24,353 nucleotides of DNA. Origin: an uncultured Verrucomicrobiota bacterium (lineage in GTDB: Bacteria > Verrucomicrobiota > Verrucomicrobiia > Chthoniobacterales > SZAS-18). Each line of letters begins with the position of its first letter. Within the stretch, counting starts at the first letter, position 1. The DNA lies in assembly GCA_937871685.1 (NCBI GenBank), contig CALMOL010000067.1:1-24353 (forward strand), read 5' to 3'. The position numbers and the translations under genes are program-made. The notes below the pieces were generated by a model. That model saw nothing but the letters and a program-made list of their open reading frames with translations, was not told where the DNA came from and ran no database searches. This document shows, in pieces, positions 7,501-15,560 of the stretch.

Positions 7501-10448
7501 GCCTCGGGGCCGAGATCGACGACCCAGTCGGCGTTCTTGATGACCTCGAGATTGTGCTCGACCACGAGCAGGCTTTCGCCGGCCTCGACGAGGCGGTGGA
7601 AGACGCGCAGGAGCTGCGCCACGTCGTCGAAATGCAGGCCGGTGGTCGGCTCGTCGAAGATGAGCAGCGCGGGCTTGGTGGAGGGATTGCGCTGCCGCTC
7701 GACGAGGTGGCCGACGAGCTTGAGGCGCTGAGATTCGCCGCCGCTCAGCGTGTTGAGCGGTTGGCCGAGGCGCATGTAACCAAGGCCCACCTCGGCGAGC
7801 GTCTCGAGCGCGCGGATGGCTTCGCGCTCGCGCTTGGCGAGGCCGGGCAGCTTGTTCAGCCACGCGAGCGATTCCGTGATCGTCATCTCCAGCAGCTCGT
7901 GGACGTTCTTGCCGCCGAGGCGCACGCGCAGGACGTGCGGCTGGAAGCGCCGGCCCTCGCACTCGGGACAGCGCAGATAGAGGTCGGAAAGGAACTGCAT
8001 CTCCACCTTCTCGAAGCCGGTGCCACCGCAGCGCTCGCAACGGCCGCTGCCGGCGTTGAAGGAGAAGTCGCTCGGGCCGAGGCCGGACGCGGCGGCATCG
8101 TCGAGCGCGCCGAAGCGCTCGCGCAGGGCATCCCACACGCCGAGATAGAGCGCCGGCGTGGAGCGCGGCGTGCGCGCGAGCGGCGATTGGTCCACCATCA
8201 CCACGGGACCGAGCCGTTCCGTGCCGCTCAGCTCGCGCACGCGGCCGACGGGCGCGTCGCCGGTGTCCTGGCCGGAGCGGCGGAGAAGATTCTGGTGGAG
8301 CACGTCATGCATGAGCGTGCTCTTGCCCGAGCCGGACACGCCGGTGACCACGCCGAGCACGCCGAGCGGCAGGTCCACGTCGAGATCGCGCAGGTTGTGC
8401 TCCGCGGCGCCGCGGATGGAGAGCCAGGCGCGCGGCGTGCGGCGCTGCTCGGGGACGGGGATTGAACGCTTTCCGGTTAGGTAGTCCGCCGTGAGTGAAT
8501 CGTGAATTGTGAATCGTGAATCGTCGCAAGCGGGAGTGGACGCCTTTCTCCGGCTTGCACGATTCACCATCCACGATTCACGATTCACCTCCCCGATTCC
8601 TCCCAGCGGCCCCGAATAAACTAGGTCGCCTCCCGCTTCCCCCCGTCCGGGGCCGAGATCGACGAGATGATCGGCGGCTCGGATCACGGCTTCTTCGTGC
8701 TCAACGACGACGAGCGTGTTGCCCTTGTCGCGCAGGCCGCGCATCACCTGAACGAGACGGCCGAGATCGCGCGCGTGAAGGCCGACCGACGGCTCATCGA
8801 GGACAAAGAGCGTGTTGACCAGCGAAGCGCCGAGGCACGTCGTAAGGTTCACGCGCTCGATCTCGCCGCCGGAAAGCGTGCGGGTGGGGCGGTCGAGCGT
8901 GAGGTAGCCGAGGCCGACCTCGACGAGGTAGCGCAGGCGCGTGGTCACCTCGCCGTGAGCCATCGCGCCGGCCGGATCGAGCAGCGGCGGAAGTGCGGCG
9001 AAGATGCGCGACGTATCGCGCAGCGGGAGCACCGCGATCTGCGGGAGCGTGAGGCCGGTCAAGTGGCCCTCGGCGGGAATGCGGAAGTTCAGCGTCGCCG
9101 GCTGGAACCGCCCGCCCTTGCACGCGCGGCATGGGGTGGAGGCGCGGTAGCGCGAGAGGAGCACGCGGACGTGCATCTTGTAGGTCTTCGACTCCAGCCA
9201 GTCGAAGTAGCCCTTCACGCCATACCAGCGGCCCTGCGCGTAAAGCTCGTCGCCGGTAGGGCCGGAGGTCGCATCAGGCGAGCGGGAGGAGCCGTAGAGC
9301 ACCCAGTCTTGGTCGGCGGGGGGCAGCTCGGCGAAGGGAACGTTGATGTCGATGTCGTCGCGGCGCGCGGCCTTGAGGAGATCGCGCTGGCAGTCCTGCG
9401 AGAAGCCCGTTTGAAATGGCCGCACCACGCCCTGCGCGATCGAGAGGCGGCGGTCCGGCAGGGCACGGTCGTAATCGATGCCGAGCGTGCGGCCGAAGCC
9501 GCGGCACGACGGGCACGCGCCGAGCGGATGGTTGAAGGAGAAGAGACCCGGCGAGGGCGGCGTGATCGCCGTGTCGCAATGCGGGCATTCCCACGCGGAG
9601 GAGAACGGCGTGGCTTGGCCGGTCGCCGCGTCCACGAGCGACGCGCGGCCCTTGCCGAAGCGCAGCGCCGTCTCGACCGCCTCGAAGAGACGGCCGCGAT
9701 TTTCCTCGGTGAGCGTGAGGCGGTCCTGCACCACCGGCACGCGGGCGGGCAGCCAAGTGAGGCTGGCGGGCGGCGCCTCGTCCGTGCGGACGGCTTTGCC
9801 ATCGAGCCACACGCGCAGGTAGCCCTGCTGCTGGAGAAAGGGGAAGAACTGTGCCGGCTTCTCGCCCGGCGGCACCGTGATGGGGAAGGTGACAAGCACG
9901 CTCGCGCCGGCGGGCATCTGGTCGAAGGCGTGCGCGGCCACCTCGCGCGCGGTGCAAGGCTGGACGCGCGCGTGGCATTCCGGGCACCACGCCTGCGCGA
10001 GGCGCGGGAGGAGGATCTTCAGGTAGTCGTTGATCTCCGTGATCGTGCCGACGGTGGAGCGCGTGCTCTTGACGTGATTGGCCTGCTCGATGGCGATGGC
10101 CGGCGGGATGCCGCGGATGGAATCCACGCGGGGCTTGTCCATGCGCTCCAGGAACTGCCGCGTGTAGGGCGAGAAGGTTTCGACGTAGCGCCGCTGCCCC
10201 TCCGCGTAGAGCGTGTCGAAAGCGAGCGAGCTTTTGCCCGAGCCGGACGGTCCCGTGACCACGATCAACTGGCCGGTGGGGAGATCGAGGTCGAAGCCCT
10301 TGAGATTATTCTGCCGCGCGCCGCGGATCTCGATGGGGTCGGAAAATGCCGCGCCGGTGGCTGGCGGGGGAACCGCCTTCGTGAGCGCCGGGCGAGTCTG
10401 CTTTTGAGAGGAACGTGGACGCTTGGGAGAAACAACGGAAGACGGCAT
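4581..10448 (-). CDS. uvrA: Tandem-duplicated excinuclease ABC subunit UvrA (four ATPase domains)
   Basis: UvrA finds DNA damage for nucleotide excision repair and hands it to UvrB. A normal UvrA has about 940 residues and two ABC domains; this one has 1,955 and four, as two complete UvrA units in one chain, like the double-length UvrA of Chlamydia. Walker A GxSGSGKS motifs lie near 66, 703, 1105 and 1630. Signatures are LSGGEIERV (525), LSGGESQRL (about 900), LSGGETQRI (about 1475) and LSGGESQRL in the last unit. Zn-binding CxxC pairs occur in each half, including CPHC/CPSC, CERC/CPEC, CPSC/CEEC and CESC/CEDC. Oddities: the first signature has I-E in place of S/T-Q, and the fourth Walker B reads LLEEPTVGLH, with Glu1865 replacing the Mg-binding Asp. 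Residues about 620-653 and 1016-1073 are translated palindromic repeats at linkers. The ATG at 10448 is followed by about 35 low-complexity residues. A divergent gene starts 163 bp away. Confidence 0.96.
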   Translation of the reverse strand: MPSSVVSPKRPRSSQKQTRPALTKAVPPPATGAAFSDPIEIRGARQNNLKGFDLDLPTGQLIVVTGPSGSGKSSLAFDTLYAEGQRRYVETFSPYTRQFLERMDKPRVDSIRGIPPAIAIEQANHVKSTRSTVGTITEINDYLKILLPRLAQAWCPECHARVQPCTAREVAAHAFDQMPAGASVLVTFPITVPPGEKPAQFFPFLQQQGYLRVWLDGKAVRTDEAPPASLTWLPARVPVVQDRLTLTEENRGRLFEAVETALRFGKGRASLVDAATGQATPFSSAWECPHCDTAITPPSPGLFSFNHPLGACPSCRGFGRTLGIDYDRALPDRRLSIAQGVVRPFQTGFSQDCQRDLLKAARRDDIDINVPFAELPPADQDWVLYGSSRSPDATSGPTGDELYAQGRWYGVKGYFDWLESKTYKMHVRVLLSRYRASTPCRACKGGRFQPATLNFRIPAEGHLTGLTLPQIAVLPLRDTSRIFAALPPLLDPAGAMAHGEVTTRLRYLVEVGLGYLTLDRPTRTLSGGEIERVNLTTCLGASLVNTLFVLDEPSVGLHARDLGRLVQVMRGLRDKGNTLVVVEHEEAVIRAADHLVDLGPGRGEAGGDLVYSGPLGGIGEVNRESWMVNRASRRKASTPACDDSRFTIHDSLTADYLTGKRSIPVPEQRRTPRAWLSIRGAAEHNLRDLDVDLPLGVLGVVTGVSGSGKSTLMHDVLHQNLLRRSGQDTGDAPVGRVRELSGTERLGPVVMVDQSPLARTPRSTPALYLGVWDALRERFGALDDAAASGLGPSDFSFNAGSGRCERCGGTGFEKVEMQFLSDLYLRCPECEGRRFQPHVLRVRLGGKNVHELLEMTITESLAWLNKLPGLAKREREAIRALETLAEVGLGYMRLGQPLNTLSGGESQRLKLVGHLVERQRNPSTKPALLIFDEPTTGLHFDDVAQLLRVFHRLVEAGESLLVVEHNLEVIKNADWVVDLGPEAGDEGGLLVCAGTPEDVVKCAASHTGRFLAPLLAVNREPSEARQPGCAGQSKIVNRGFSTAGDEFTPSRVAEAPPVFGSPTIHDSQSTIHLGSRRITITGAREHNLKNLTLSLPRDGMTVVTGLSGSGKSTLAFDLLFAEGQRRFLDSMSPYARQFVEQLEKPDVDRIEGLPPSVAIEQRVTRGGGKSTVGTVTEVHHFVRLLWSKLGVQHCPDCGVPAEAQTLSAIVAQADNLRQQGRLRVLAPLVRGRKGFHTDLAAWAAKKGYGQLLVDGKIMASHGFKKLERFKEHDVDVVVGEFVPSDPFVLLRDAIQNALAIGKGSARLMDAKGKFTVLSTERVCPSCTRAFDAPDPRMFSFHSPHGWCEECRGFGSIFQTESTAKRDDSVSEAERELAEERASDWVVEGTERPCPRCVGSRINSVARSVRLSAAAGETVGQFNERPVRDAAAAMARWKFPAQQEEIARDLIAEIRQRLSFMDEVGLGYLPLGRAARTLSGGETQRIRLAAQLGSNLRGVLYVLDEPTIGLHPRDNERLLGTLSALREKGNGLIVVEHDEETMRRADHILDLGPGAGRHGGEVVAQGTLAEIMLSDVSATARALRDPLRHPLRGAWRSVDDAKWLEVNGAAARNLRGFDARFAVGRLNVITGVSGSGKSTLLHTCLHPAAAEALAATKKRRKKGAPANPWREFRGAENLEAVYEVDQSPIGKTSRSTPATYVGVFDHIRELFSGVPLARMRGYTASRFSFNVAGGRCESCGGHGVIKHEMAFLPTSYTPCEDCGGGRYNAPTAEVLYNGKSIADVLRLTMAEAADFFAASPRIARPLRLLTDTGLGYLTLGQASPTLSGGESQRLKLVTELTRGAHLVQESRLRRRREAKSVLYLLEEPTVGLHLADVEKLLDVLHRLVEEGGTVVVIEHHLDVIAEADWILDIGPEAGPNGGNLVVSGPPAVVAATKESRLAPFLRGMLARKKTAR
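7232..7401. repeat. GTGAATCGTG palindromic repeat inside uvrA, between the two UvrA units
   Basis: The left arm (7232-7264) is made of GTGAATCGTG-type units and ends GTGGG; the right arm starts CCCACGATTCACGATC at 7332 and, after an interruption at about 7355-7390, ends CACGATTCAC (7391-7400). Removing the interruption restores a near-complete inverted arm. The element is in frame in uvrA and adds roughly 57 residues, including VNREPSEARQ and TIHDSQSTIH, between UvrA unit 1 and unit 2. Confidence 0.85.
7352..7391 (+). repeat. Copy 2 of the ~40-bp repeated module (inside the uvrA repeat)
   Basis: Starts ATTGCCCC and ends TCGCTTCGCTCGGCTC. Bases 7363-7391 are identical to 2596-2624. It interrupts the right arm of the GTGAATCGTG palindrome. 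On the uvrA strand it is translated as EPSEARQPGCAGQ without a stop. Confidence 0.75.
8491..8590. repeat. GTGAATCGTG palindromic repeat inside uvrA, between ATPase domains 1 and 2
   Basis: On the plus strand GTGAATCGTGAATTGTGAATC-like units at about 8493-8523 end in CGCAAGC; after a centre of about 21 bp the inverse GCTTGCACGATTCACC, CACGATTCACGATTCACC follows to 8589. The whole is an imperfect palindrome of the same family as the copy at 7232. It is in frame in uvrA (about residues 620-653, with VNRESWMVNRA from one arm and DDSRFTIHDSL from the other) and lies between the first Walker B half-domain and the second Walker A motif. Confidence 0.85.
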
Positions 10449-10611
10449 GGCAACGGGGCGGCGAATGTAGGCAGTCGGTTCCGGCCCGGCGACCCCATGA
10501 CGCGCGAATCCGTCAAAAAAAACGCCGGGTCCGCCGCGGGCGAAAATTCAGAAATCAGTTGTGCTCCTTGTGCCACCGGTCACAATGCCCGCGCGTAAAC
10601 GCTGTTTTGTC

Positions 10612-11346
10612 ATGAATCTTTCCCGTTTCCTTGCCCTCGCCCTTGCCACCCTTTGCGTCGCCGGCACGGCGAGCGCCCAAAACGTGGTCTTCGACTCCAT
10701 CACCGGCCAGTTGACGCCTAGCCTACCGACGGCCACCCGCACCTACATGGGGCAGGGGTTCACCCCGGCCCTGGGAGGCAACTTCATCACCGGGGGCAGC
10801 GTGAACCTGGCCTCGGCGGCGACGGTGAATTACACCAACCTCACGCTGCGCATCCAGTTCTGGGGGACGTTTGACTCGACCGGCGGCGGCTCCGCGACGG
10901 GTCTCGTCTTCTCCAACCCGATCGGCGCGCCGATCCTTTTCAACGCTGGCGCTTTCGCCGCCACCGCGAACACCTTCAACACCTTCACGTTCACGCTGGG
11001 CACGCCGGTGGCGCTCGTGGGGACCGGCCCCTTCGGCATCACCTTCTCGTTCCAGGGGGACACCGGCACCGGTTTGGCGAGCACCGACAACCTGACCACG
11101 CTGGTGCGCACGGGCGCGCTGGCGGCCGGCACGAACAACACCGGCACCGCGCCGAACTTCGGATACTTCCGCAACGCTTCCGGCCGCACGGATTTCAACT
11201 TCCAGTCCAACGACTTCCGCCAGATCGGCGCGAACAGCGCCCTGTCTTTCACGCTCACCGCGGTTCCCGAGCCCGGCACGGTGGCCACCTTCGCCGTGGG
11301 CGGCATGGCGTTGCTGGGCGTGGCGATCCGACGCCGACGCGCTTGA
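10612..11346 (+). CDS. PEP-CTERM sorting domain protein, otherwise unrecognised
   Basis: This 244-residue protein has a signal peptide (MNLSRFLALALATLCVAGTA, cleavage near SAQN), a secreted Thr/Asn/Gly-rich beta domain and a PEP-CTERM tail at the end: AVPEPGT, a hydrophobic segment, then IRRRRA. The middle domain (for example YMGQGFTPALGGNFITGG, LTLRIQFWGTF, FGITFSFQGD) resembles generic extracellular anchor-type domains of PEP-CTERM proteins; I cannot assign a function. The ATG at 10612 is chosen because the signal peptide begins there; an upstream in-frame GTG at 10561 would add 17 residues without sense. It is divergent from uvrA and is followed by a strong terminator. Confidence 0.87.
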   Translation: MNLSRFLALALATLCVAGTASAQNVVFDSITGQLTPSLPTATRTYMGQGFTPALGGNFITGGSVNLASAATVNYTNLTLRIQFWGTFDSTGGGSATGLVFSNPIGAPILFNAGAFAATANTFNTFTFTLGTPVALVGTGPFGITFSFQGDTGTGLASTDNLTTLVRTGALAAGTNNTGTAPNFGYFRNASGRTDFNFQSNDFRQIGANSALSFTLTAVPEPGTVATFAVGGMALLGVAIRRRRA

Positions 11347-11364
11347 TCCACGCCTGATTTTCAG

Positions 11365-11400
11365 CGGCGCGATCCCGAAAGGGGTCGCGCCGTTTTGTTT
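11365..11400 (+). terminator. Intrinsic terminator after the PEP-CTERM gene
   Basis: CGGCGCGATCCC (11365-11376), a GAAA loop, then GGGGTCGCGCCG (11381-11392) form a 12-bp stem with one G-T pair, followed directly by TTTTGTTT. It lies 18 bases past the stop codon at 11344-11346. The other strand has no T-run, so it mainly serves the plus strand. Confidence 0.9.
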
Positions 11401-11451
11401 GGAGTGGGCAAAGCGGCTCACACCATCAATTCAGAACGGTGGCGACGCCGC

Positions 11452-11790
11452 TCACCTCGGCTTTAGAACGCGAAGGGAGCCCTTGGGGCCGGCGCGCAGG
11501 GGGAGCTTTGCCACGGTCTCGCGCAGGGCGTCGGCAGCTTGGAAACGCACGGCGGCGCGCGGCGGGATGGGCACGGGCTTGCTGGGATCCCGTGGGTTGC
11601 GGCCGGTGCGGCTGGCGGCCACGCGGACCTCAAAGGTGCCGAAGTTTTGAAGCGACACCGTGCCGCCTCGCTCAAGAGCCTCCGTGATCTTGTCAAAGGC
11701 TCGGCGCACGATGTCTTGCACCTCGGTCTGGACCATCCCGGTCTCATTGGCGATGGCGACGACGATGGAGCGGCGGTTCAGGTCAGCCAT
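11452..11790 (-). CDS. HU/IHF family DNA-binding protein
   Basis: This 112-residue protein has the HU/IHF fold in order: helices with RRSIVVAIANETGMVQ and VQDIVRRAFDKITEAL, then VSLQNFGTFEVR, and the DNA-binding arm RTGRNPRDPSKPVPIPPRAAVRF (about 61-83) with the near-invariant GRNP. Such proteins bend DNA and shape the nucleoid. It exceeds the usual 90-95 residues by a basic C-terminal tail (LRAGPKGSLRVLKPR). The proline-rich turn in the arm tip is slightly unusual. The ATG at 11790 gives the canonical N-terminus. It stands alone, and no clear ribosome binding site or promoter is visible upstream. Confidence 0.92.
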   Translation of the reverse strand: MADLNRRSIVVAIANETGMVQTEVQDIVRRAFDKITEALERGGTVSLQNFGTFEVRVAASRTGRNPRDPSKPVPIPPRAAVRFQAADALRETVAKLPLRAGPKGSLRVLKPR

Positions 11791-12002
11791 GCTGGCACGG
11801 AAACCGCCGCCGGCTGGGTGGCAACCTTGCTTCGGGAATGCAGGACTTGATTATCGATCTCGAGCGCCCCTGGCAGAGTCGTCCACCGAACTCTATGATT
11901 GGGTGGGGCACATCGCCATAAGGCTGGCCTCAGGGGGTCCTTCACATGACCCGGAGCGTCAGGCGCATGGGTGGTTTGGTCAGGCGCAGGATCTCGCCAA
12001 AG

Positions 12003-12036
12003 AAAAACGGCCGGAAGGGATCAACCCTTCCGGCCG
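12003..12036 (-). terminator. Intrinsic terminator after the PATR/PEP-CTERM gene
   Basis: CGGCCGGAAGGG (12008-12019) and CCCTTCCGGCCG (12025-12036) form a perfect 12-bp stem with a 5-nt loop. On the minus strand the stem is followed by TTTTT (12007-12003). It lies 36 bases past the stop codon of the gene at 12073. Confidence 0.93.
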
Positions 12037-12072
12037 TGAATCGAGAAGCGCGACGGATGCCGCCCTGTTTCC

Positions 12073-15000
12073 TTAGTTGCGGCGGCGGCGGAGCTGAACG
12101 CCGGCCAGCGCGAGCGCGCCGACGCCGATCATCGCCCAGGTGCCGGGCTCGGGGACCGCGGTAAGCACGCCGGTGGCGGCGAAGGCCGAGCTGTCGAAGG
12201 ACACGCCGGGCGCGAACGTCACTCCAGTGAAATCAAAGGTGACGGCGCCGGTGACGGAGGCGAAGTCGGCGAAGTCGAAGGTGTTGCCCGCCTGAACGGT
12301 GTAGCCACCGATGGTCGCGATGCTTACCGTGCCGGCGAGGGTAAGGGCACCGCCGATATTGACCCGGTCGTAGTTGGTCGCGCTGGCGATCTCCAGCAGC
12401 ATGCTGCTGGTGGTGGCCGAGGAGAACACCAGGTTGCCGCCGAAGTTGGCGGTGCCGATGGAGCCGGAGCCGGCGGTGGCAGCCGTCAGGCCGGTGCCGT
12501 TGCCGGGGGAAAGGCGGCCAGCGATCGAGGTGTTGCCGGCGATCGTGAAGCCGCCTGCCAGCGTGGTGGTCGATCCGATCGATACCGCGCCGGTGCCGAG
12601 GCCCGAGCCGGTGTTGTTGTTGACGTAGATGGCGCCGGTGCCGGCACCAGCGACGAAGCCAGCGGTGAAGGTGTTGCCGGTTGGGCTATTGAAGGCCACC
12701 GCGCCGGTGCCGGTCTTGGTGATCGCACCGTTGGACACCACGCCAGCGAAGGTTGTCAGCGCGGTATTGCTGAACACGATCGAGCGGGAGCCGTTCAGGT
12801 CCACGCCGCCGGTGAGGGTCAGCGGGGCCGTGCCGCCGAAGCCGCCGGTGGAGTTCAGAACGAAGTTATTGGCCAGCGTGCGGGGCGTGGTGCCGACGCC
12901 GGAGATCAGGCCGGTGCCGTTGATGGTGACCGTGCCGGTGCCGAAGGCGGTGTCCGAGCCGGCAAAGTAGCTGCTGGCGGCCAGGGTGGTGCCGCCCGAG
13001 TAGGTGTTGTTGCCGTTAAAGACGCCGAAGGTGTCCGCGACGTCCTTGATGCTGCCCGGGCCGGAGATGGCGCCGTTGAAGGTGAACGCCCCGGCCGCGG
13101 AGTTGTTGAAGCCGTAGATGTTCAGGTTGCCATTCAGGCTGATGCCGCCGTTGAACGTGACGGTGGCGGTGGCGGCCCCGGAGAGGTAGTTCGGGCCGTT
13201 GCCGATGACTCTGATGTCGCGGTTGACCGTGGAGACGGCGGTCGCGGAAATGCCGGCGACGTTGGTGCCGGCGTTCAGGATGATGGCGCTGCCGGCACCG
13301 CCGACGCCGAAGGCGCCCGGGGTGCCATCGGCGATGGTGCCCGAGAAGCCGACGATGCCGCTGTTGATGGTCGTGTTGCCGGTGTAGGTGTTCGCGCCCG
13401 AGAGAGTAAGCGAGGGAGTAAAGGTGCTCGTGGGAGCAAAGACCGTGTTGAGCGTCAAGCCGTTGGAGCCGGAAAGGACGCCGCTCATGATCAGCGTGCT
13501 GGTGTTGGAGACGACGCCCTCGGCGGCGCCGAAATTGAGCGCCGCGCTCACCGTGCCGGTGGCATTGGCGGTCGGCGAGTAAAGGAACGCGCCGCTGGTG
13601 ATGTTGATCGTCCCACCCGAAAGCGTGGCGGCGGCCGCCGGGGCGAAGAGCACCGAGTTGGCGGTCACGTTCGCGCCGGCCGCGGTCGCGGCCGTGAGGC
13701 GCACGTTGTCGAGGTTGCTGCCACCAAAGGCAGTGGCGTATTCGGTGGTGGCCAGCGGGCGGAAGCCGTTGGCGTCGTAGGTCACGAACGAGCTGCCGAC
13801 CAGGCCCGCCGCGGTGAAGGCGGTCGAGGCGGTGTTGTTCCCGACCGCGTAGGGCAGGACGGAAATGACGGTGCTGCCCGCGCCGCCGCCGCCGCCGGTC
13901 AGGGCGGGGGCCGCCGTGGAGTAGATGTTCGCGACGCCCGCGCCGGGGGTGCCGCCCAGGCCCGCGCCGCGGAAGACGAAGGTCGAGTTGTTCTGGCGGG
14001 TGAGGCTCGCCATCGTCAGGCTGTTGGCCTGACCGGCGCCGGGCGTGACGAGGAACGTGCTGGAGCCGTTGGCGCCCGTGACCGCGCCGATGGTCTCGGA
14101 CGAGGTGGCGGTGGCGCTGCCGGTGGAAACGAAGTTGACGCCGCGCACGGTCATGGCGGCGGTGTCGCTCAGGCGGTTGGTGTTGTTGGCCGCCGTGTTC
14201 GAGAGGGTGAAGGTTCCCATGAGGTCATAGGAACTGCTCGATGCGATGCTGCCGGCGCCACTGAGGGTGGTAGTGACAATGGTAGGAATCGCCGTGCCGG
14301 TGGAGTTGTTGCCGGACCGGGTGACGGTCGCCCCGGTGTAGGTATTGGCCCCGGTGAGCGTGAGCGTGCCCGCGGCGCCGAAGGCCAACTGCGTGAACGA
14401 GCCGGAGCCGCTGATGACGCCGCCGAGGGTCGTGGCCGTGAGGCCGGTCACCGTTCCTCCGCCCGCCTCCAGCAGGATGTCGCGGTTGGTGGTCAGGCCG
14501 CCGACCGTGTTGAAGAGCACCGAGCCGCCGTTGAAGGACAGGCCGTTGCCCGCGCCCGTGGCGCCCAATACCGAGTCGCCGACCGCCGCCGTGCTGTTGA
14601 TGATGGTGAAGCCACCGTTGAAGTGCGTGCCGCCGGTGTAGGTATTGGTGCCCGAGAGGGTAAGGTTGCCCGAGCCGGTCTTGATCAGGCCCGCGGTGCC
14701 GCCGCCTGAGATGCTGCCGGTGACCTGCGTGCCGAAGGCAACGGAGGTGGGAATGCCGTTGATGGCGACGTTCTGCGCCGTCGAGACCATGTTGAACGTC
14801 AGGCCCGTGCTCGACGCGACGATGGACTGGCCCGCGGCCGTAGCGAGGATGTATTGGATGGGCGTGTTGACCGCGATCTGCGAAAGCGTGGGCGACACGT
14901 CAAAGGTGACGGTCGAGGACGTGACCAGGGTGCCGGGGACCGGGCTGGTGATGGGATTGAACGTCGCCACGCCGCCGCCGTCCGGGTAGGTGCCCAGACC

Positions 15001-15159
15001 GCTGGTGATGACCCAGGGCGCGGTGCTGTAATTGTAGGTCAAGGCGGCACCGGTGAGGTTGCCGTTGATCTGGGCGGATGCCTGGGTGCCGGCGGACAGG
15101 AGCAGAAGGGCCAGCAGGCTGAGCCGGCGGCGGGAGGAACGTTTAGGGTGCGGATTCAT
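12073..15159 (-). CDS. Autotransporter-associated beta-strand (PATR) repeat protein with PEP-CTERM tail
   Basis: This 1,028-residue secreted protein has a signal peptide (SLLALLLLSAGTQASA, cleavage near AQIN) behind a basic KRSSRRR start. It then has a long Gly/Ala/Thr/Ser/Asn-rich beta-helix region with recurring PATR motifs: LTLSGTNTYTGGTHF (about 160), LTLTGANTYTGATV (about 270), LTLSGANTYTGNTTINSG (about 580) and NNTYSGGTTL (about 715). PATR repeats are usually found in type V autotransporter passengers, but no barrel follows. The protein ends instead in AVPEPGTWAMIG, a hydrophobic segment and LRRRRN, a PEP-CTERM signal. It is probably a large surface or matrix protein; a specific function cannot be named. 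The ATG at 15159 is chosen for the signal peptide; the frame also runs 24 residues upstream. A terminator follows. Confidence 0.9.
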   Translation of the reverse strand: MNPHPKRSSRRRLSLLALLLLSAGTQASAQINGNLTGAALTYNYSTAPWVITSGLGTYPDGGGVATFNPITSPVPGTLVTSSTVTFDVSPTLSQIAVNTPIQYILATAAGQSIVASSTGLTFNMVSTAQNVAINGIPTSVAFGTQVTGSISGGGTAGLIKTGSGNLTLSGTNTYTGGTHFNGGFTIINSTAAVGDSVLGATGAGNGLSFNGGSVLFNTVGGLTTNRDILLEAGGGTVTGLTATTLGGVISGSGSFTQLAFGAAGTLTLTGANTYTGATVTRSGNNSTGTAIPTIVTTTLSGAGSIASSSSYDLMGTFTLSNTAANNTNRLSDTAAMTVRGVNFVSTGSATATSSETIGAVTGANGSSTFLVTPGAGQANSLTMASLTRQNNSTFVFRGAGLGGTPGAGVANIYSTAAPALTGGGGGAGSTVISVLPYAVGNNTASTAFTAAGLVGSSFVTYDANGFRPLATTEYATAFGGSNLDNVRLTAATAAGANVTANSVLFAPAAAATLSGGTINITSGAFLYSPTANATGTVSAALNFGAAEGVVSNTSTLIMSGVLSGSNGLTLNTVFAPTSTFTPSLTLSGANTYTGNTTINSGIVGFSGTIADGTPGAFGVGGAGSAIILNAGTNVAGISATAVSTVNRDIRVIGNGPNYLSGAATATVTFNGGISLNGNLNIYGFNNSAAGAFTFNGAISGPGSIKDVADTFGVFNGNNTYSGGTTLAASSYFAGSDTAFGTGTVTINGTGLISGVGTTPRTLANNFVLNSTGGFGGTAPLTLTGGVDLNGSRSIVFSNTALTTFAGVVSNGAITKTGTGAVAFNSPTGNTFTAGFVAGAGTGAIYVNNNTGSGLGTGAVSIGSTTTLAGGFTIAGNTSIAGRLSPGNGTGLTAATAGSGSIGTANFGGNLVFSSATTSSMLLEIASATNYDRVNIGGALTLAGTVSIATIGGYTVQAGNTFDFADFASVTGAVTFDFTGVTFAPGVSFDSSAFAATGVLTAVPEPGTWAMIGVGALALAGVQLRRRRN

Positions 15160-15560
15160 ACGAATGAGGCGGAGAACGAAGAACTGAAAAAGGGCCGGCC
15201 CGCTTGTGAGGGATGACAAAGAAGATGTCAATCAAAATTGAACGTATCCGGGATCAATATTGAGAGGGTTCGAGCCACTCGGGCACAGTCCGCCTCTCAG
15301 TTTCTGGAAATATGAAAATTCAGCAATCATGCCACCTTGCGCGGTTTTGTGCCAAGCCTCCTCGCCAGGCCGGGCACCAAAGGTGCGAAGGCAGCGTGCC
15401 GGAGGCCGTGGCGGCGGCCGGGGCCAAGCGCAACCCTTTGCACCTGATTTCATAGTCACTGAGCGATGGGCCGGCCAGGGTGGGAAAGGTGCGCTTGGTC
15501 GCTCCAGCCGTCAAAGCACGACCCGCTGCGCTCGCTCAGAGCAGAATCGAGCCAGCGCAG

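Noticed and set aside
8667..10598. 643-residue plus-strand frame opposite uvrA
   Set aside because: It is the antisense shadow of a high-GC gene; composition is Arg/Ala/Gly/Glu-rich without motifs, while the other strand encodes clear UvrA motifs.
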